64,000 bases of DNA, taken from contig OY759274.1 of the NCBI GenBank assembly GCA_963662155.1, positions 44,820,065-44,884,064 of the forward strand, given 5' to 3'. Below, piece after piece: positions 13,335 through 24,130 of the stretch. Under the pieces are notes generated by a model. The model saw nothing but the letters and a program-made list of their open reading frames with translations. It had not been told where the DNA came from and did no database searches. Both the position numbers and the translations under genes were made by a program. How positions within the stretch are numbered: position 1 is the stretch's first letter; each line of letters opens with the position of its first letter. Source of the stretch: Lamellibrachia columna (lineage: Eukaryota > Annelida > Polychaeta > Sabellida > Siboglinidae).

Positions 13335-14036
13335 TTAATACATGTCCAAGTCTTTTGCAGAGTGGATTTCTTTGATCATTCCGGTGTTTGTCTTTACGAG
13401 AACTCTTCCTGTATATGTCCAACAATCGTTGATTTTGTTTTCTTTTTTGAGTGATCTAGCTTTGTATGCTAGTGCTGCCCTCTTCGATGTCAGATCTTCG
13501 TTGATATATACTTGTTCGTCTCGATGGTGCTGATTGTGGTTCTTCAGTTTGGTTCGTGACCGATACACGTCGTCTCTTACCGCCTCGCTACGAAAGCGCA
13601 CTATGATCGTGCGTCTATGGGGGCGATCACGATTGTCAGTCTTCTGGCCGATGCGATGGCTTCTTTCCAGATCGGAAGCGCCTAAGTTATCGATTCCCAT
13701 CTTCTTAATTGTTGTAATCACTAGATCGTTCGTTACCTCGTTTGTAGTTTCTGGGATGCCGGAGATGCGGAGGTTAGGACGACGCGTGTACTGTTCGCGT
13801 CTGTCTGCCTCCACCTCCAAGGTTTCCACCTTCTCCTCCAGTGTGCGTATTTTTGTGGTCAGGGCGGCAGTCACTCTCTCCATGTTCTCGAGTCGTACGT
13901 TTAGTTTTTGGGCAACGACATCGGCGATTTGTTCCGCAAAGTTCGCAATAAAGGATTCGTCCCTCAAAATTTCCATAAGTTTGGCCGTGGTAGAGTCGTC
14001 GCTCGAAGCACTGTATTTACGCGACTTCGGCCCCAT
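13335..14036 (-). CDS. LINE ORF1: coiled-coil/RRM-like RNA-binding protein
   Basis: 233 codons. A heptad-rich coiled coil occupies about residues 45-85 (LENMERVTAALTTKIRTLEE), followed by an RRM-like domain with NLRISGIPE (about 92-100), DLERSHRIG (about 126-134) and TIIVRF, and a basic C-terminal domain with INEDLTSKRAAL. This layout matches L1-type ORF1 proteins (Transposase_22 family), which trimerise and coat the element RNA. It lies upstream of ORF2 on the same strand within the same insertion. The ATG at 14,036 is the natural start, opening with MGPKSRKYS. Confidence 0.9.
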   Translation of the reverse strand: MGPKSRKYSASSDDSTTAKLMEILRDESFIANFAEQIADVVAQKLNVRLENMERVTAALTTKIRTLEEKVETLEVEADRREQYTRRPNLRISGIPETTNEVTNDLVITTIKKMGIDNLGASDLERSHRIGQKTDNRDRPHRRTIIVRFRSEAVRDDVYRSRTKLKNHNQHHRDEQVYINEDLTSKRAALAYKARSLKKENKINDCWTYTGRVLVKTNTGMIKEIHSAKDLDMY

Positions 14037-14368
14037 CGTATTGTAGTTGGCTGTTTAGGTGTTTGGAGCTGGACTTTGGCCGCTCAGTCAGTCAGACAAT
14101 GGGGCGCTAGCCGTTACGCATCAGTAGACACTTTCTGGGCGATAATGCGGTTCCGAATCTATTTACAGCACATGGCAGACCCACTAAGATGCCTGATATT
14201 TGAAATTCGTGAACATTACATACCTCCTTTTCGCACAAATTGCTTCAACGCATGACACCCCTGCGTTTGTTTAATAAAACGTCATCGAACTAAGTTAGGC
14301 ATAAACGTGAGTTCTCACATCAACGTCCGTCCCGTAACACGTCTGCCTCACAGCGGGTCAGAGAGTAG

Positions 14369-14607
14369 CAGACATAGCTTCAGTTCACGTGGCTTGTATC
14401 GTTATAACAAAACTGAGCTTATGCTAGGTAAATGGACTGAAGTGGTACCGTCCAATGTTGTAGGGGTGTACAGCACAGTTTCGTTACGATCTGGTGACTA
14501 GTTGAGTGACACTCGAGTCTACTCGAGTATTCACTCTTAAAATGCTTGGACCGGAACCGTTACAATCACGCGCGGTGCTTCGCCGTTCGGGTGTCTCGTG
14601 AGAAGGT
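14369..14607. other. Unit B2 spacer between LINE and inverted-repeat element
   Basis: Begins with the right-hand CAGACA target duplication (14,369-14,374). The rest is non-coding unit-B sequence shared with 24,398-24,636. No gene seen. Confidence 0.6.
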
Positions 14608-14611
14608 AGAT

Positions 14612-15060
14612 GGGATCATGCCTCATTTAGACTTCCTGGTGTGTTACTATGTAGGGCACAGTAATTTCAGATATGTGTAGTTTTCAAAAAATCATATCAT
14701 CTGATATAACTGCATATGAGCAGACACATTGGCAAGTTTACTGGTAGAACATGTTAGCAGTGTAACCGTGGATTTTTAGATGATTTAAATAGGCGGAAGG
14801 ATTTTTGGGAATTTTTTCGCCACAAGGCACGTGTGCGTAGTAATTTATGCCGAAATTGGTCAATATTGACGGGTGTGGCACGTTCAGCCGTTTTAAAAGA
14901 GTTAGAAATATGTGATTTTGACAACACTCGACCAGCGTGTCAATGAGATGCTGACAGCGGCAAGAAAGAAGCTTCAGAATTTTTGATGGTCCCGTTTTCT
15001 TATAATCGTGCAAAACGTTAACATGGTCACCAATGGGAAATGTAACAGGAGGCTGAACCC
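14612..15060. mobile_element. 449-bp non-autonomous inverted-repeat element (B2 copy)
   Basis: The ends are imperfect inverted repeats of about 25 bp: GGGATCATGCCTC...TTCC on the left, and the right end reads GGGTTCAGCCTCC...TTCC on the minus strand. AGAT is duplicated at 14,608-14,611 and 15,061-15,064. The empty site is at 36,464-36,467, where a single AGAT joins the same flanks. The minus strand has an open frame that runs out through the right end (14,738-15,178); its peptide is not recognised. A 4-bp target duplication fits several DNA-transposon superfamilies, so none is assigned. Confidence 0.87.
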
Positions 15061-15064
15061 AGAT

Positions 15065-15960
15065 ACACCGGCACCCTGATCTACATAGCCGCCATTTGGA
15101 CTCGTCTGTTTGTTGACATACTTTCCCGGAAAGCCACACGGCTTGCCCGGTAGCTGGTCCTTTGTTCACACCAGTCATGCTTTGAATGGAATGGTGGGGG
15201 GGGGGTGTGGGCTATGATCAGAAATTATTTTCGGTCGCACTGGTGTCCCGATAGACTGCGTGGATATTTTAAATGAAGCGAACTAGCGAACTTTATTTGT
15301 CTATGACTCATGATGAATCCAGAAGTAAAATAGTGATGTGTTGGCACACAAGCGCTCACACCACATCCACGCGTGTGCGTGCGCGTGTGCGAGTGCTTAT
15401 GTGTATATGGGTGCGTGTGTGTGTGCGCGTGTGCGTATGTGTATATGGATGCATGCGTGTGCGTGCGTGTGCATATATAATATGTGAACATGTGTTCATA
15501 TGTACGTCCAATTGTATGAATAATATGTCACGCACTGCAGTTAGCCTCTTTCCGACGTATCTAGTTCACAACCCAGTCTGCCACACTGGTGAGCATTATG
15601 ACATAAAGCATCACATAGGTCAATGCGATATAGTGCCAGTTTAATCATAAACATGATACATTCTGAGATCAAGAAAATGTTTCCCGAGCTGCTGTGTGTG
15701 GCAATGAGACGTACTTTTACAACACGGCAATCACATTCACACTTAAATGAACAGTCCTTTCTGCTTCTCTACCAGAACTGTCAATTTGATACTTTTTTCA
15801 TATCACATTTATGACTAATTGCTGCTGACTATGGAAACTAAATATCACATGTTGTTCATCATTAGTTATAATAAGATATTCAAGATTCCACCTTTTAAGC
15901 ATTTTAGTATTTTAGGTCCTTATGATGTGACCAGTGATAGCTCAGGAAGAGACACGGTCA
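15065..15960. other. Unit C1 spacer with GT-rich tract
   Basis: No gene recognised. It holds a GT/GC-rich alternating purine-pyrimidine tract at 15,374-15,475. The sequence is repeated almost base for base at 25,094-25,990, so small open frames seen in both copies reflect the duplication, not selection. Confidence 0.6.
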
Positions 15961-15969
15961 AGTGAAACA

Positions 15970-16072
15970 CTATCCAACAGAAATGAATTGAAACACTATC
16001 CAACAGAAATAAATTGAAACACTATCAAACAGAAATGAATTGAAACACTATCAAACAGAAATTAAAGGTTCA
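15970..16072. repeat. Short tandem repeat, about 29-bp unit (C1)
   Basis: Four imperfect copies of a unit containing GAAACACTATCMAACAGAAAT. The same array, with the same copy number, is at 26,000-26,102. Confidence 0.8.
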
Positions 16073-16837
16073 GGCAAAGCTACCATAAATACTTATGAAT
16101 CAGTTTACATTTAAATACAACTGTGTATGAGTGCAACAGCATTTGAATCAGTTCAAACATTTGCATTTAAATGCGAGCCCAAGCCTGGTACATTGTTTGT
16201 ACTTCACCTTAAGCTGGAGTTCAGTGGAATACATTGCATTATTTTGATTCAACACCGTTTCACAATAACGACAGCCACCAGTATTCCAGTAAGCAACATG
16301 TGTAAACACGACCAGGACATGGTATAACAGCTGGTGTTCGTCCGAGCGAACCCGTCTGCGAAACAAATACAAATACCAATAAGATACAAAGTGGAAAACC
16401 GACACCAAGCAAACACCCATTCCGGGCTTTTAAGCCATTTTGCATTTACATTAACGTTCACAAAACTAGCAAAGCGTTTTGTTGTCTGCTATGTATTTTA
16501 TAGGGTTTTATATAACAGGTTAAGGTGTAAAATAACTATAAAAACACAATTGGCGACGAAAATACCTCATATTCCTTGTGGCATCTTCCTCCACAGATGC
16601 CAAGACTCCCATTAATAGCAATTAATAACACGTCTATGGTAGGCGACCTTCTAACCCAACTCTCCTTTGTTGGATCTCACTTCCCAAAATCACGTGTAGA
16701 AGTTTAAGGGATATGTTTAAACGCTATGAAAATAGTTTCTTCTCCATTGTATATTCCTGCTTCATTGCATGATCAGAATACCATACTGCAGTCAAGAAGT
16801 CATACGTCAAGACGAAGCTTCCTTTCTTTCAGGCATA
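16073..16837. other. Unit C1 spacer, no gene seen
   Basis: AT-rich sequence with short open frames on both strands that match no family I recognise. The copy at 26,103-26,867 differs by single bases. Confidence 0.5.
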
Positions 16838-16840
16838 ATG

Positions 16841-16974
16841 GTAGTGGCATTGTCAACATAATGGTAGTGGCATTGCCAACATAATGGTAGTGGCATTGTC
16901 AACATAATGGTAGTGGCATTGTCAACATAATGGTAGTGGCATTGTCAACATAATGGTAGTGGCATTGTCAACAT
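16841..16974. repeat. 23-bp minisatellite, 6 copies (C1)
   Basis: Unit CATAATGGTAGTGGCATTGTCAA repeated six times, one with GCC for GTC. The same number is present at 26,871-27,004, so this array has not changed since the duplication, unlike its neighbours. Confidence 0.9.
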
Positions 16975-17090
16975 GTGTTAGTAATAAGCGATTTACTGTG
17001 CCCTAAAATAATAGTTGACCTATAGCGTAGAAGTGTTTAGAAGCTACAAAAACATCCTGCTTCATAACTGCCAGAAGAGGTCGGCATGTC

Positions 17091-17371
17091 CTAGACACAG
17101 GCCATGTATGTAGGATTATCAACACCACCGTTCGGTCCAGCCGCTTGCACGGGATAACCTGTGTTCACTCCGGCCGCTTGCACGGGATTGACTGTGTTCA
17201 CCCCAGCCGCTTGCGCAGGATAGCCTGTGTTCACTCCGGCCGCTAACACGGGATAGCCTGTGTTCACTCCGGCCGCTAACACGGGATAGACTGTGTTCAC
17301 TCCAGCCGCTTGCGCGGGATAGCCTGTGTTCAGCGGTTGAATGATCGAGACTGCAGGTTGAGTCACAGGCA
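17091..17371 (-). CDS. LU protein copy 1, last coding exon: repeat tail with NPTY
   Basis: The acceptor TTGTACTTGCAG precedes 17,371. The exon encodes VPVTQPAVSIIQPL, six 11-residue repeats, then GPNGGVDNPTYMACV and TAG at 17,091-17,093. NPxY motifs in cytoplasmic tails bind PTB domains or clathrin adaptors; here that is inference. The second gene copy has seven repeats and ends two residues earlier because of a 6-base deletion before the stop. Confidence 0.82.
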
Positions 17372-20193
17372 CTGCAAGTACAACAGTCTGCATTCAACAC
17401 TGCGCACAGCGTCGTACCCAAGAGCTGCAGGGAACATACACCATTACGGACTTCGCACTGAATACTCTTTTTGTATTATTCCCAGGGTTAATGCACTTCG
17501 AAGCAAACCAATGTTGATGCTAACGTTAAATTCTTATATGACGCTGTATCAAAGCCGTTTAAAGTAATTTACACTTCACCCCCTGGCAGACATGTTCTTT
17601 CCAACACCAACTCGACTTCTCTAGGAAACATTCAGCCATGCCGCAATTACTGCACGAAAACAACGCATTTATTAATTTTATATCCACCACTGCTTATATA
17701 ACCAGGTAATAACTCATACAGTTGTTCTCTCGAACAAGAGTCCGACGTTCTAACCACTGCGCCATTGCGCTCTGTACAAACACCTTCGTTAAACTCAAAC
17801 ACACAACTTTACCGTGAACGATTGCTCCACGACTGCTTCTGCTGCAACACTTGCATAAACAAATGCTGAAACCCACTACGGACGCCACAGCCACGATGCC
17901 AATGACGACGAGGACCCAGACCGCTACGCTGCAATGAGACGAAACAGACATAGGCCAATGTACACCAGGTGTCACTCTCCTGTGTCTTCAATGGTGATTC
18001 GTTGTAAAGTTCGTTGGTCTTCACCACACAGGAAATTACAGTTGATAAGTTAATCTTTTATCATATTTAGAACATAGCTAATGTATATTATCTGATATGC
18101 TTCGGGGAATGCTATCTAGTCCCCTATGCATGTTGAATCTAACGATTTCATAACTTGATAACAGAAATAACCATCGTAATGATAGGTTTACACCATTTTG
18201 TCAGTGTTGCAATAACTGTTGTATTCAGATTCGACGTTTCGAAATAGAGTCAACAATGAAATTCAATGTAGGCGTAAGATAACGAACAAACCCATCGAGA
18301 CCACTCACCACGTCGTACCAACCATCACCCCGGTACACTTAGCATCGTAAGATAACGAACAAACACATGGAGACCACTCACCACGTCGTACCAACCATCA
18401 CCCCGGTACACTTAGCATCGTAAGATAACGAACAAACACATGGAGACCACTCACCACGTCGTACCAACCATCACCCCGGTACACTTAGCATCGTAAGATA
18501 ACGAACAAACCCATCGAGACCACTCACCACGTCGTACCAACCATCACCCCGGTACACTTAGCATCGTAAGATAACGAACAAACACATGGAGACCACTCAC
18601 CACGTCGTACCAACCATCACCCCGGTACACTTAGCATCGTAAGATAACGAACAAACACATCGAGACCACTCACCACGTCGTACCAACCATCACCCCGGTA
18701 CACTTAGCATCGTAAGATAACGAACAAACACATGGAGACCACTCACCACGTCGTACCAACCATCACCCCGGTACACTTAGCATCGTAAGATAAGGAACAA
18801 ACACATGGAGACCACTCACCACGTCGTACCAACCATCACCCCGGTACACTTAGCATCGTAAGATAACGAACAAACACATGGAGACCACTCACCACGTCGT
18901 ACCAACCATCACCCCGGTACACTTAGCATCGTAAGATAAGGAACAAACACATCGAGACCACTCACCACGTCGTACCAACCATCACCCCGGTACACTTAGC
19001 ATCGTAAGATAACGAACAAACACATCGAGACCACTCACCACGTCGTACCAACCATCACCCCGGTACACTTAGCATCGTAAGATAACGAACAAACACATGG
19101 AGACCACTCACCACGTCGTACCAACCATCACCCCGGTACACTTAGCATCGTAAGATAACGAACAAACACATCGAGACCACTCACCACGTCGTACCAACCA
19201 TCACCCCGGTACACTTAGCATCGTAAGATAACGAACAAACACATGGAGACCACTCACCACGTCGTACCAACCATCACCCCGGTACACTTAGCATCGCACA
19301 TGTCCGAGTCGCAGAAGCAGGCAGTACCACTAACGTCTACTGGAGAAAGGTTGGCCAACATCTTGGCCGGTCCCTTTAGGTCGGACGTGCTAGCCGAGTG
19401 ACATCCATTTGAAAACGTATCGGCACAGCCGCGGTATTGTACGGTTAACGTCGTAGAATCTACAACGACCGCAATACCATGACATAATAGCAACAACAAC
19501 AACAACAACAACAACAATAATAATAATAATAAGAAGAAGTACAATTTCGAATAAACGTACACTTAAATGTATTAAATGTTTTTTGCAGAAGTTACCATCA
19601 AATACAGCCCATGTACACATAACGCTCAGCAACCGTAATGTTGCGACATTACGTTCTGGTTTAACTTTTGATTGACTGGCCGAACCAACATCAAATTAAA
19701 CTGTGTTTGCACTGTGGACCCGATCTATTTGGTCAACTACAGTTTGAAAGTTTAGTCCATACCGCACAACCACCGCATTAGATTGTACTTGGGAAGAAAT
19801 GGAAACAAACCAAACATGTTAAGCCACTGGGCAATATCTGATGCAACTAATCGTTTACACTTTCAGGGCACTAGTACCAAATTTATATAATTTTTCAAGC
19901 ATTCGTGTAACTTTTTTTTTATTTATTGTGACATTCCACTACATCCTGCCGAACAACAATATACTTAGGCATAATATATAGGAACTTTATATATGCAAAT
20001 GACGTCTTACCAAAAAACTTTTTCACTGTCACCTCTAGATTGGCGTAAATGCAACGGTATTGGTCGTCGGAACACGTCTCCGAGCCCGTGGAGGAGTCGA
20101 TGTCATCGCATGACGAGTCCGACTCGCCCGATAGCCCTAGCCCTCCAATACTGCCTTTCATGTTCATACATTTGTAGCATTTCAAGGCGAACG
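17091..20193 (-). CDS. Ly6/uPAR (LU, three-finger) type I membrane protein, copy 1 (5' end missing)
   Basis: Four minus-strand exons join in one frame: 20,011-20,193 and 19,258-19,459 (LU domain), 17,813-17,928 (membrane span), 17,091-17,371 (tail and stop), with consistent phases and GT-AG introns. The exons encode about 259 residues. The ectodomain starts LKCYKC and carries 11 cysteines, ending in ACFCDSDMC, a variant of the LU signature. The span VAVWVLVVIGIVAVASVVGF is followed by a cysteine-rich juxtamembrane stretch (CLCKCC) that could be palmitoylated. The tail has six 11-residue repeats (NTGYPVQAAGV type) and ends in an NPTY motif. The signal-peptide exon is not identified: reading through the acceptor at 20,194 gives only a short leader (MFFACKLLFCVS). 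Probable role: cell-surface receptor or ligand of the LU superfamily; the partner is unknown. Confidence 0.82.
17721..17775 (-). repeat. tRNA-derived SINE fragment, 3' of the membrane-span exon
   Basis: Minus-strand sequence resembles a tRNA head with an A-box-like block (GGCGCAGTGGTTAGAACG). It is truncated before a normal B box. It lies in the intron between the last two LU exons and is duplicated at 27,778-27,832. Probably a SINE relic, not a tRNA gene. Confidence 0.4.
17813..17928 (-). CDS. LU protein copy 1, transmembrane exon
   Basis: 116 bases bounded by TCTCATTGCAG on the 5' side and CACG|GTAAAG on the 3' side. It encodes a single hydrophobic segment of about 22 residues, then CLCKCCSRSSRGAIVHG, a typical stop-transfer sequence. 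The phase fits both neighbouring exons exactly. Confidence 0.82.
18274..19295. repeat. 73-bp minisatellite spanning a splice donor, 14 copies
   Basis: Exactly 14 units of 73 bp. On the minus strand each unit contains the last 41 coding bases of the second LU exon (from GATGCTAAGTG to GACGTG), the donor GTGAGTGG and the start of the intron. The unit nearest the exon (19,223-19,295) supplies the real exon end at 19,258, so 13 decoy donors follow inside the intron. The paralogous gene has 3 copies (28,331-28,549). Units differ by few bases (for example CATGG/CATCG, TAACG/TAAGG), indicating recent expansion. Confidence 0.95.
19258..19459 (-). CDS. LU protein copy 1, second LU exon
   Basis: The acceptor CGGTCGTTGTAG precedes 19,459 and the donor GACGTG|GTGAGTGG follows 19,258. 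The exon encodes STTLTVQYRGCADTF through ACFCDSDMCDAKCTGVMVGTT with six cysteines, the second half of the three-finger fold. If the donor is not used, translation meets TGA after one Trp codon, giving a form without membrane anchor. Confidence 0.85.
19460..20010. other. Intron between the two LU exons (copy 1)
   Basis: 551 bases with a GTTGTT/ATT microsatellite near 19,490-19,535 close to the acceptor. Equivalent to 28,714-29,264 in the second gene. No other gene seen. Confidence 0.7.
20011..20193 (-). CDS. LU protein copy 1, first recognised LU exon
   Basis: The acceptor TTTTGTGTTTCAG precedes 20,193 and the donor TTTTTTG|GTAAGACG follows 20,011. The exon encodes FALKCYKCMNMKGS, an acidic Ser/Asp-rich loop and CSDDQYRCIYANLEVTVK. 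LKCYxC is the classic start of a mature LU domain directly after signal peptidase cleavage, so a signal-peptide exon is expected upstream (higher coordinates). It was not found in the repeats there. Confidence 0.82.
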
Positions 20194-20328
20194 CTGAAAC
20201 ACAAAATAACAATTTGCAAGCAAAAAACATTTACGTTTCGCCATGTGTCGTTGGTGGGCATTATTATTTATAATATAATTGCGTATTTTGTTTAATACGG
20301 TTAATATAATCGTTGTAGTCATTGTATT

Positions 20329-20824
<496 letters not shown>

Positions 20825-22012
20825 TATAATAATATGTTTTTATTTTATTAAAATGGCAACTATAGCAGTTGAATTATACTGGCACAATAAAAAACAAACT
20901 TAATATAATAAAGTTAATACATTAATTAAGACAAAAAGTATGATTTAAAATATATCAAATTAAAAAAGTGCATGAACATCATGTTTAAAGTTATGTTTGT
21001 AATAAACAAGGTCAATATGAAGGACGTAATAATAAATTAAAACAGGCATTACTATAGTAGAATAAATTATATGGCCTACTACTATTATGTAAAAAGTAAA
21101 TAATTTATAAATGAGTTCATAATTACTGCCAGTGTCTTAAAGCATATGGTATAAAATAATTCTGAAATCGTGCAGTTGTGCAACGCGGCACACAAGTAAG
21201 TCCTAGTGTTTCGAGTTAAGTACGGAGTTTCCCGGAGGGAGGCAAAAGATGGTGTAATTTATGTGTAAATTGTTGCATGCTTATGAATAGTGTTCTACAT
21301 AACTTCTCCCTCCGGTCTGACAGCGTTGGTAGATTGGCTGCGGTGATGGCTTCAGTGTATGACTTATCTTTGAAAATGATCCGCATTGCCCGTCTCTGAA
21401 TGTATTTTTATCTGTTTTGTTTGTTTTTTTGTGAGGCTCGTGTGCCACACTTGGCATGCGTATCATAATACCGATCTGACGATTTAAGTGTATATGTTGA
21501 TGAGATGGTGAGGTTGCTCTTTTGAGAAGGATAATAAAATATAGACGTTGCGATGCTTTTGTAGTGATTTCGTCTATGTGTGATTGCCACTTCAGATTTT
21601 CAAATAGAGTCACACCTAGTAGACGAGTGTTGCTAACTTGTTGAATTGGTTAGCAGTGCGATGTATGGAGTTGATTTCTTGAAACATGTTCGCAGTTCTT
21701 TCGTCTTGTCGTAGTTCAGCGCCATGTTGTTACTCGCTGTCCATTGCTCGACTTCGTCTGCTGCTACTTGGAGTGAGCTGTCCATACCGGAGGATGAAAA
21801 AGCTTCCCATATTGTGCTTCATCGACATATTTTATATGTTCGCATACTGTTTGCAGATCATTAATATGGTGTAGGAAGTCGATTGGTCCTAATATTGTGC
21901 CTTGTGTGACACCTGCATTGATAGTGGTGTACTCCGATTTCACACTCCCGATCTTTATCCGCTGTTTGCGTTGGCACAGAAAAGATGTCAGCCATTTCAA
22001 GACGAATTTGTC
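20825..22012 (-). pseudogene. LINE 3' relic with RT remnant (unit A2)
   Basis: The minus strand from 22,012 reads KFVLKWLTSFLCQRKQ, then GVTQGTILGP, then CEHIKYVDEAQYGK where a YxDD catalytic site is expected, then thumb-like blocks, then a 3' UTR ending ATTTTAATAAAATAAAAACATATTATTATAC at 20,825 (given here only as a description of an AT-rich end). VDE in place of xDD and several frameshifts show it is dead. Both ends lie in trinucleotide arrays, suggesting insertion into such an array. A related 3' end is at 49,020-49,200 on the plus strand. Confidence 0.78.
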
Positions 22013-22715
<703 letters not shown>

Positions 22716-22803
22716 AAATTACACACATCACTACACAAAAGGAAATGGTGTGGAGGTAAATAATCACATTGGAAATGGAGACGACTTCACAAAGACCTAA
22801 TCT

Positions 22804-22830
22804 CGGTAATCACCAGGGAAGACTGTTGCA
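22804..22830. repeat. Single copy of the 30-bp minisatellite unit (A2)
   Basis: One unit, with GGTAATCACC instead of the palindromic GGTGATCACC, at the site that holds about 100 and about 15 copies in units A1 and A3. It could be an ancestral state or a collapsed array. Confidence 0.9.
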
Positions 22831-23204
22831 GCTATTAAACGTGCACTACCAATACTAGTCACTAAATGTGAGGGGAACAAAATCATATAACTTTATTTTG
22901 GGCATTTAATATGTGTAACACATAAGATGGTATCCACGAACATTAAGAAGATGATTGATAATAATAAATAAAATCAACACGTAGTTGATGGGATACGACT
23001 AATCAGCTTAATGAAACAGCATTACATATCGCAAAAACTGTCAACGTGTTGCTAATCGGGGAAACCGGGAACCTTTGGAACGGAAATAAGGAAACATTAC
23101 ACCGTTATTCTAAAATACATCACTGTTGTCATTATTTTGGATTTTAATAATGGAGGTGTTGTGTCCCACAGATTTGCTTGTGTCGACTAAAGCCAGCCAT
23201 ACAC
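22831..23204. other. Unit A2 spacer, no gene seen
   Basis: AT-rich, near-identical to 4,571-4,950. Confidence 0.5.
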
Positions 23205-23890
23205 ATTTAACAAGATTTAACAAGATTTATCATCGAAGCCAAAGACCCAGATGGCAAGTAGACAAGGAAGCCATTGGCTTATCGAGAGTCCAACAATGTT
23301 CATCTACGTGTAACCCGCCCTCTTGAATATGTGTCAACCTTGTTTTTAAACATATTCACACTGCTAGCAGTTACACAATCCGTAGACAATTTGTTCCATT
23401 CGTTTATTGTCCTCTGTGATAACGAGTACTTCCTGATATCCAATCTACACTGATCTTTTACTAATTTTAACTAGATATACTATCTTTCTTGAGTGAGAAA
23501 AACATATTTCTATTAATATTTTCATACCCATTCAATATTTAAAAACTTCGATGTGATCTCCTCTTAACCTCCTTGTCTCTAGAGTTGTTAAACCACATTC
23601 TTTCAGGCGTTCTTCATAACTAAGGTCTCTCAGTTCTGGAATAATTTTAGTTGCTCTCCTCTGTATGCGTTCAGGCGTATACATATCCTTCTTACGATAT
23701 GGTCTCCACGCTTATATACAGTATTCTAAATGAGATCTAATCATTGCTTTATACAGAGGTATAATTAGCTTTTTTTTTCTTGTATGTTATGTTTCTCCTA
23801 ATCAACCCAATAATTTGATTACCCTTTGAAGCTGCAATACCACACTGTTCTGAAACTTTCATATCAGCACTTATTGTTATTCCTGTTATT
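23205..23890 (-). mobile_element. CR1-like LINE 3' relic (unit B3)
   Basis: Near-identical to 8,131-8,825 (short subtype), retaining the ADMKVSEQCGIAASKG block near 23,820-23,870 and C-terminal CR1 blocks toward 23,210. Confidence 0.75.
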
Positions 23891-23993
23891 CCGGAACGGC
23901 GAATGTTTTCAATAGACTACTACTACCGGAAGGTGACCTAGTTTCCCAAAAACTAGACTTTTCTAACCCCACTACGATGCTTGTAGCCAGCAC

Positions 23994-24130
23994 AGCAATG
24001 TGACCACAGCAATGTGACCACAGCAATGTGACCACAGCAATGTGACCACAGCAATGTGACCACAGCAATGTGACCACAGCAATGTGACCACAGCAATGTG
24101 ACCACAGCAATGTGACCACGGCAATGTAAC
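23994..24130. repeat. 14-bp minisatellite, 10 copies (B3)
   Basis: Ten copies of CAGCAATGTGACCA, the last two diverged. The largest of the four paralogous arrays. Confidence 0.92.

Larger units (their letters stand above)
9249..14368 (-). mobile_element. Full-length two-ORF LINE (CR1/jockey superfamily), apparently intact
   Basis: A 5.1-kb minus-strand non-LTR retrotransposon with 5' UTR (14,037-14,368), ORF1, a 690-base inter-ORF gap, ORF2, 3' UTR and a short TGTC-type tandem tail (9,249-9,267). The paralogous segments at 24,398-24,403 and about 6,505 are uninterrupted. Comparing them defines the insertion exactly and gives a CAGACA duplication at 14,369-14,374 and at the left end, where it merges with the tail repeat. 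Both ORFs are open, so this is a recent insertion and possibly a source element. Confidence 0.93.

Noticed and set aside
15225..15644. His/Thr-rich and Arg/Val-rich frames
   Set aside because: GT/GC alternating tract. Identical in both unit C copies because of recent duplication.
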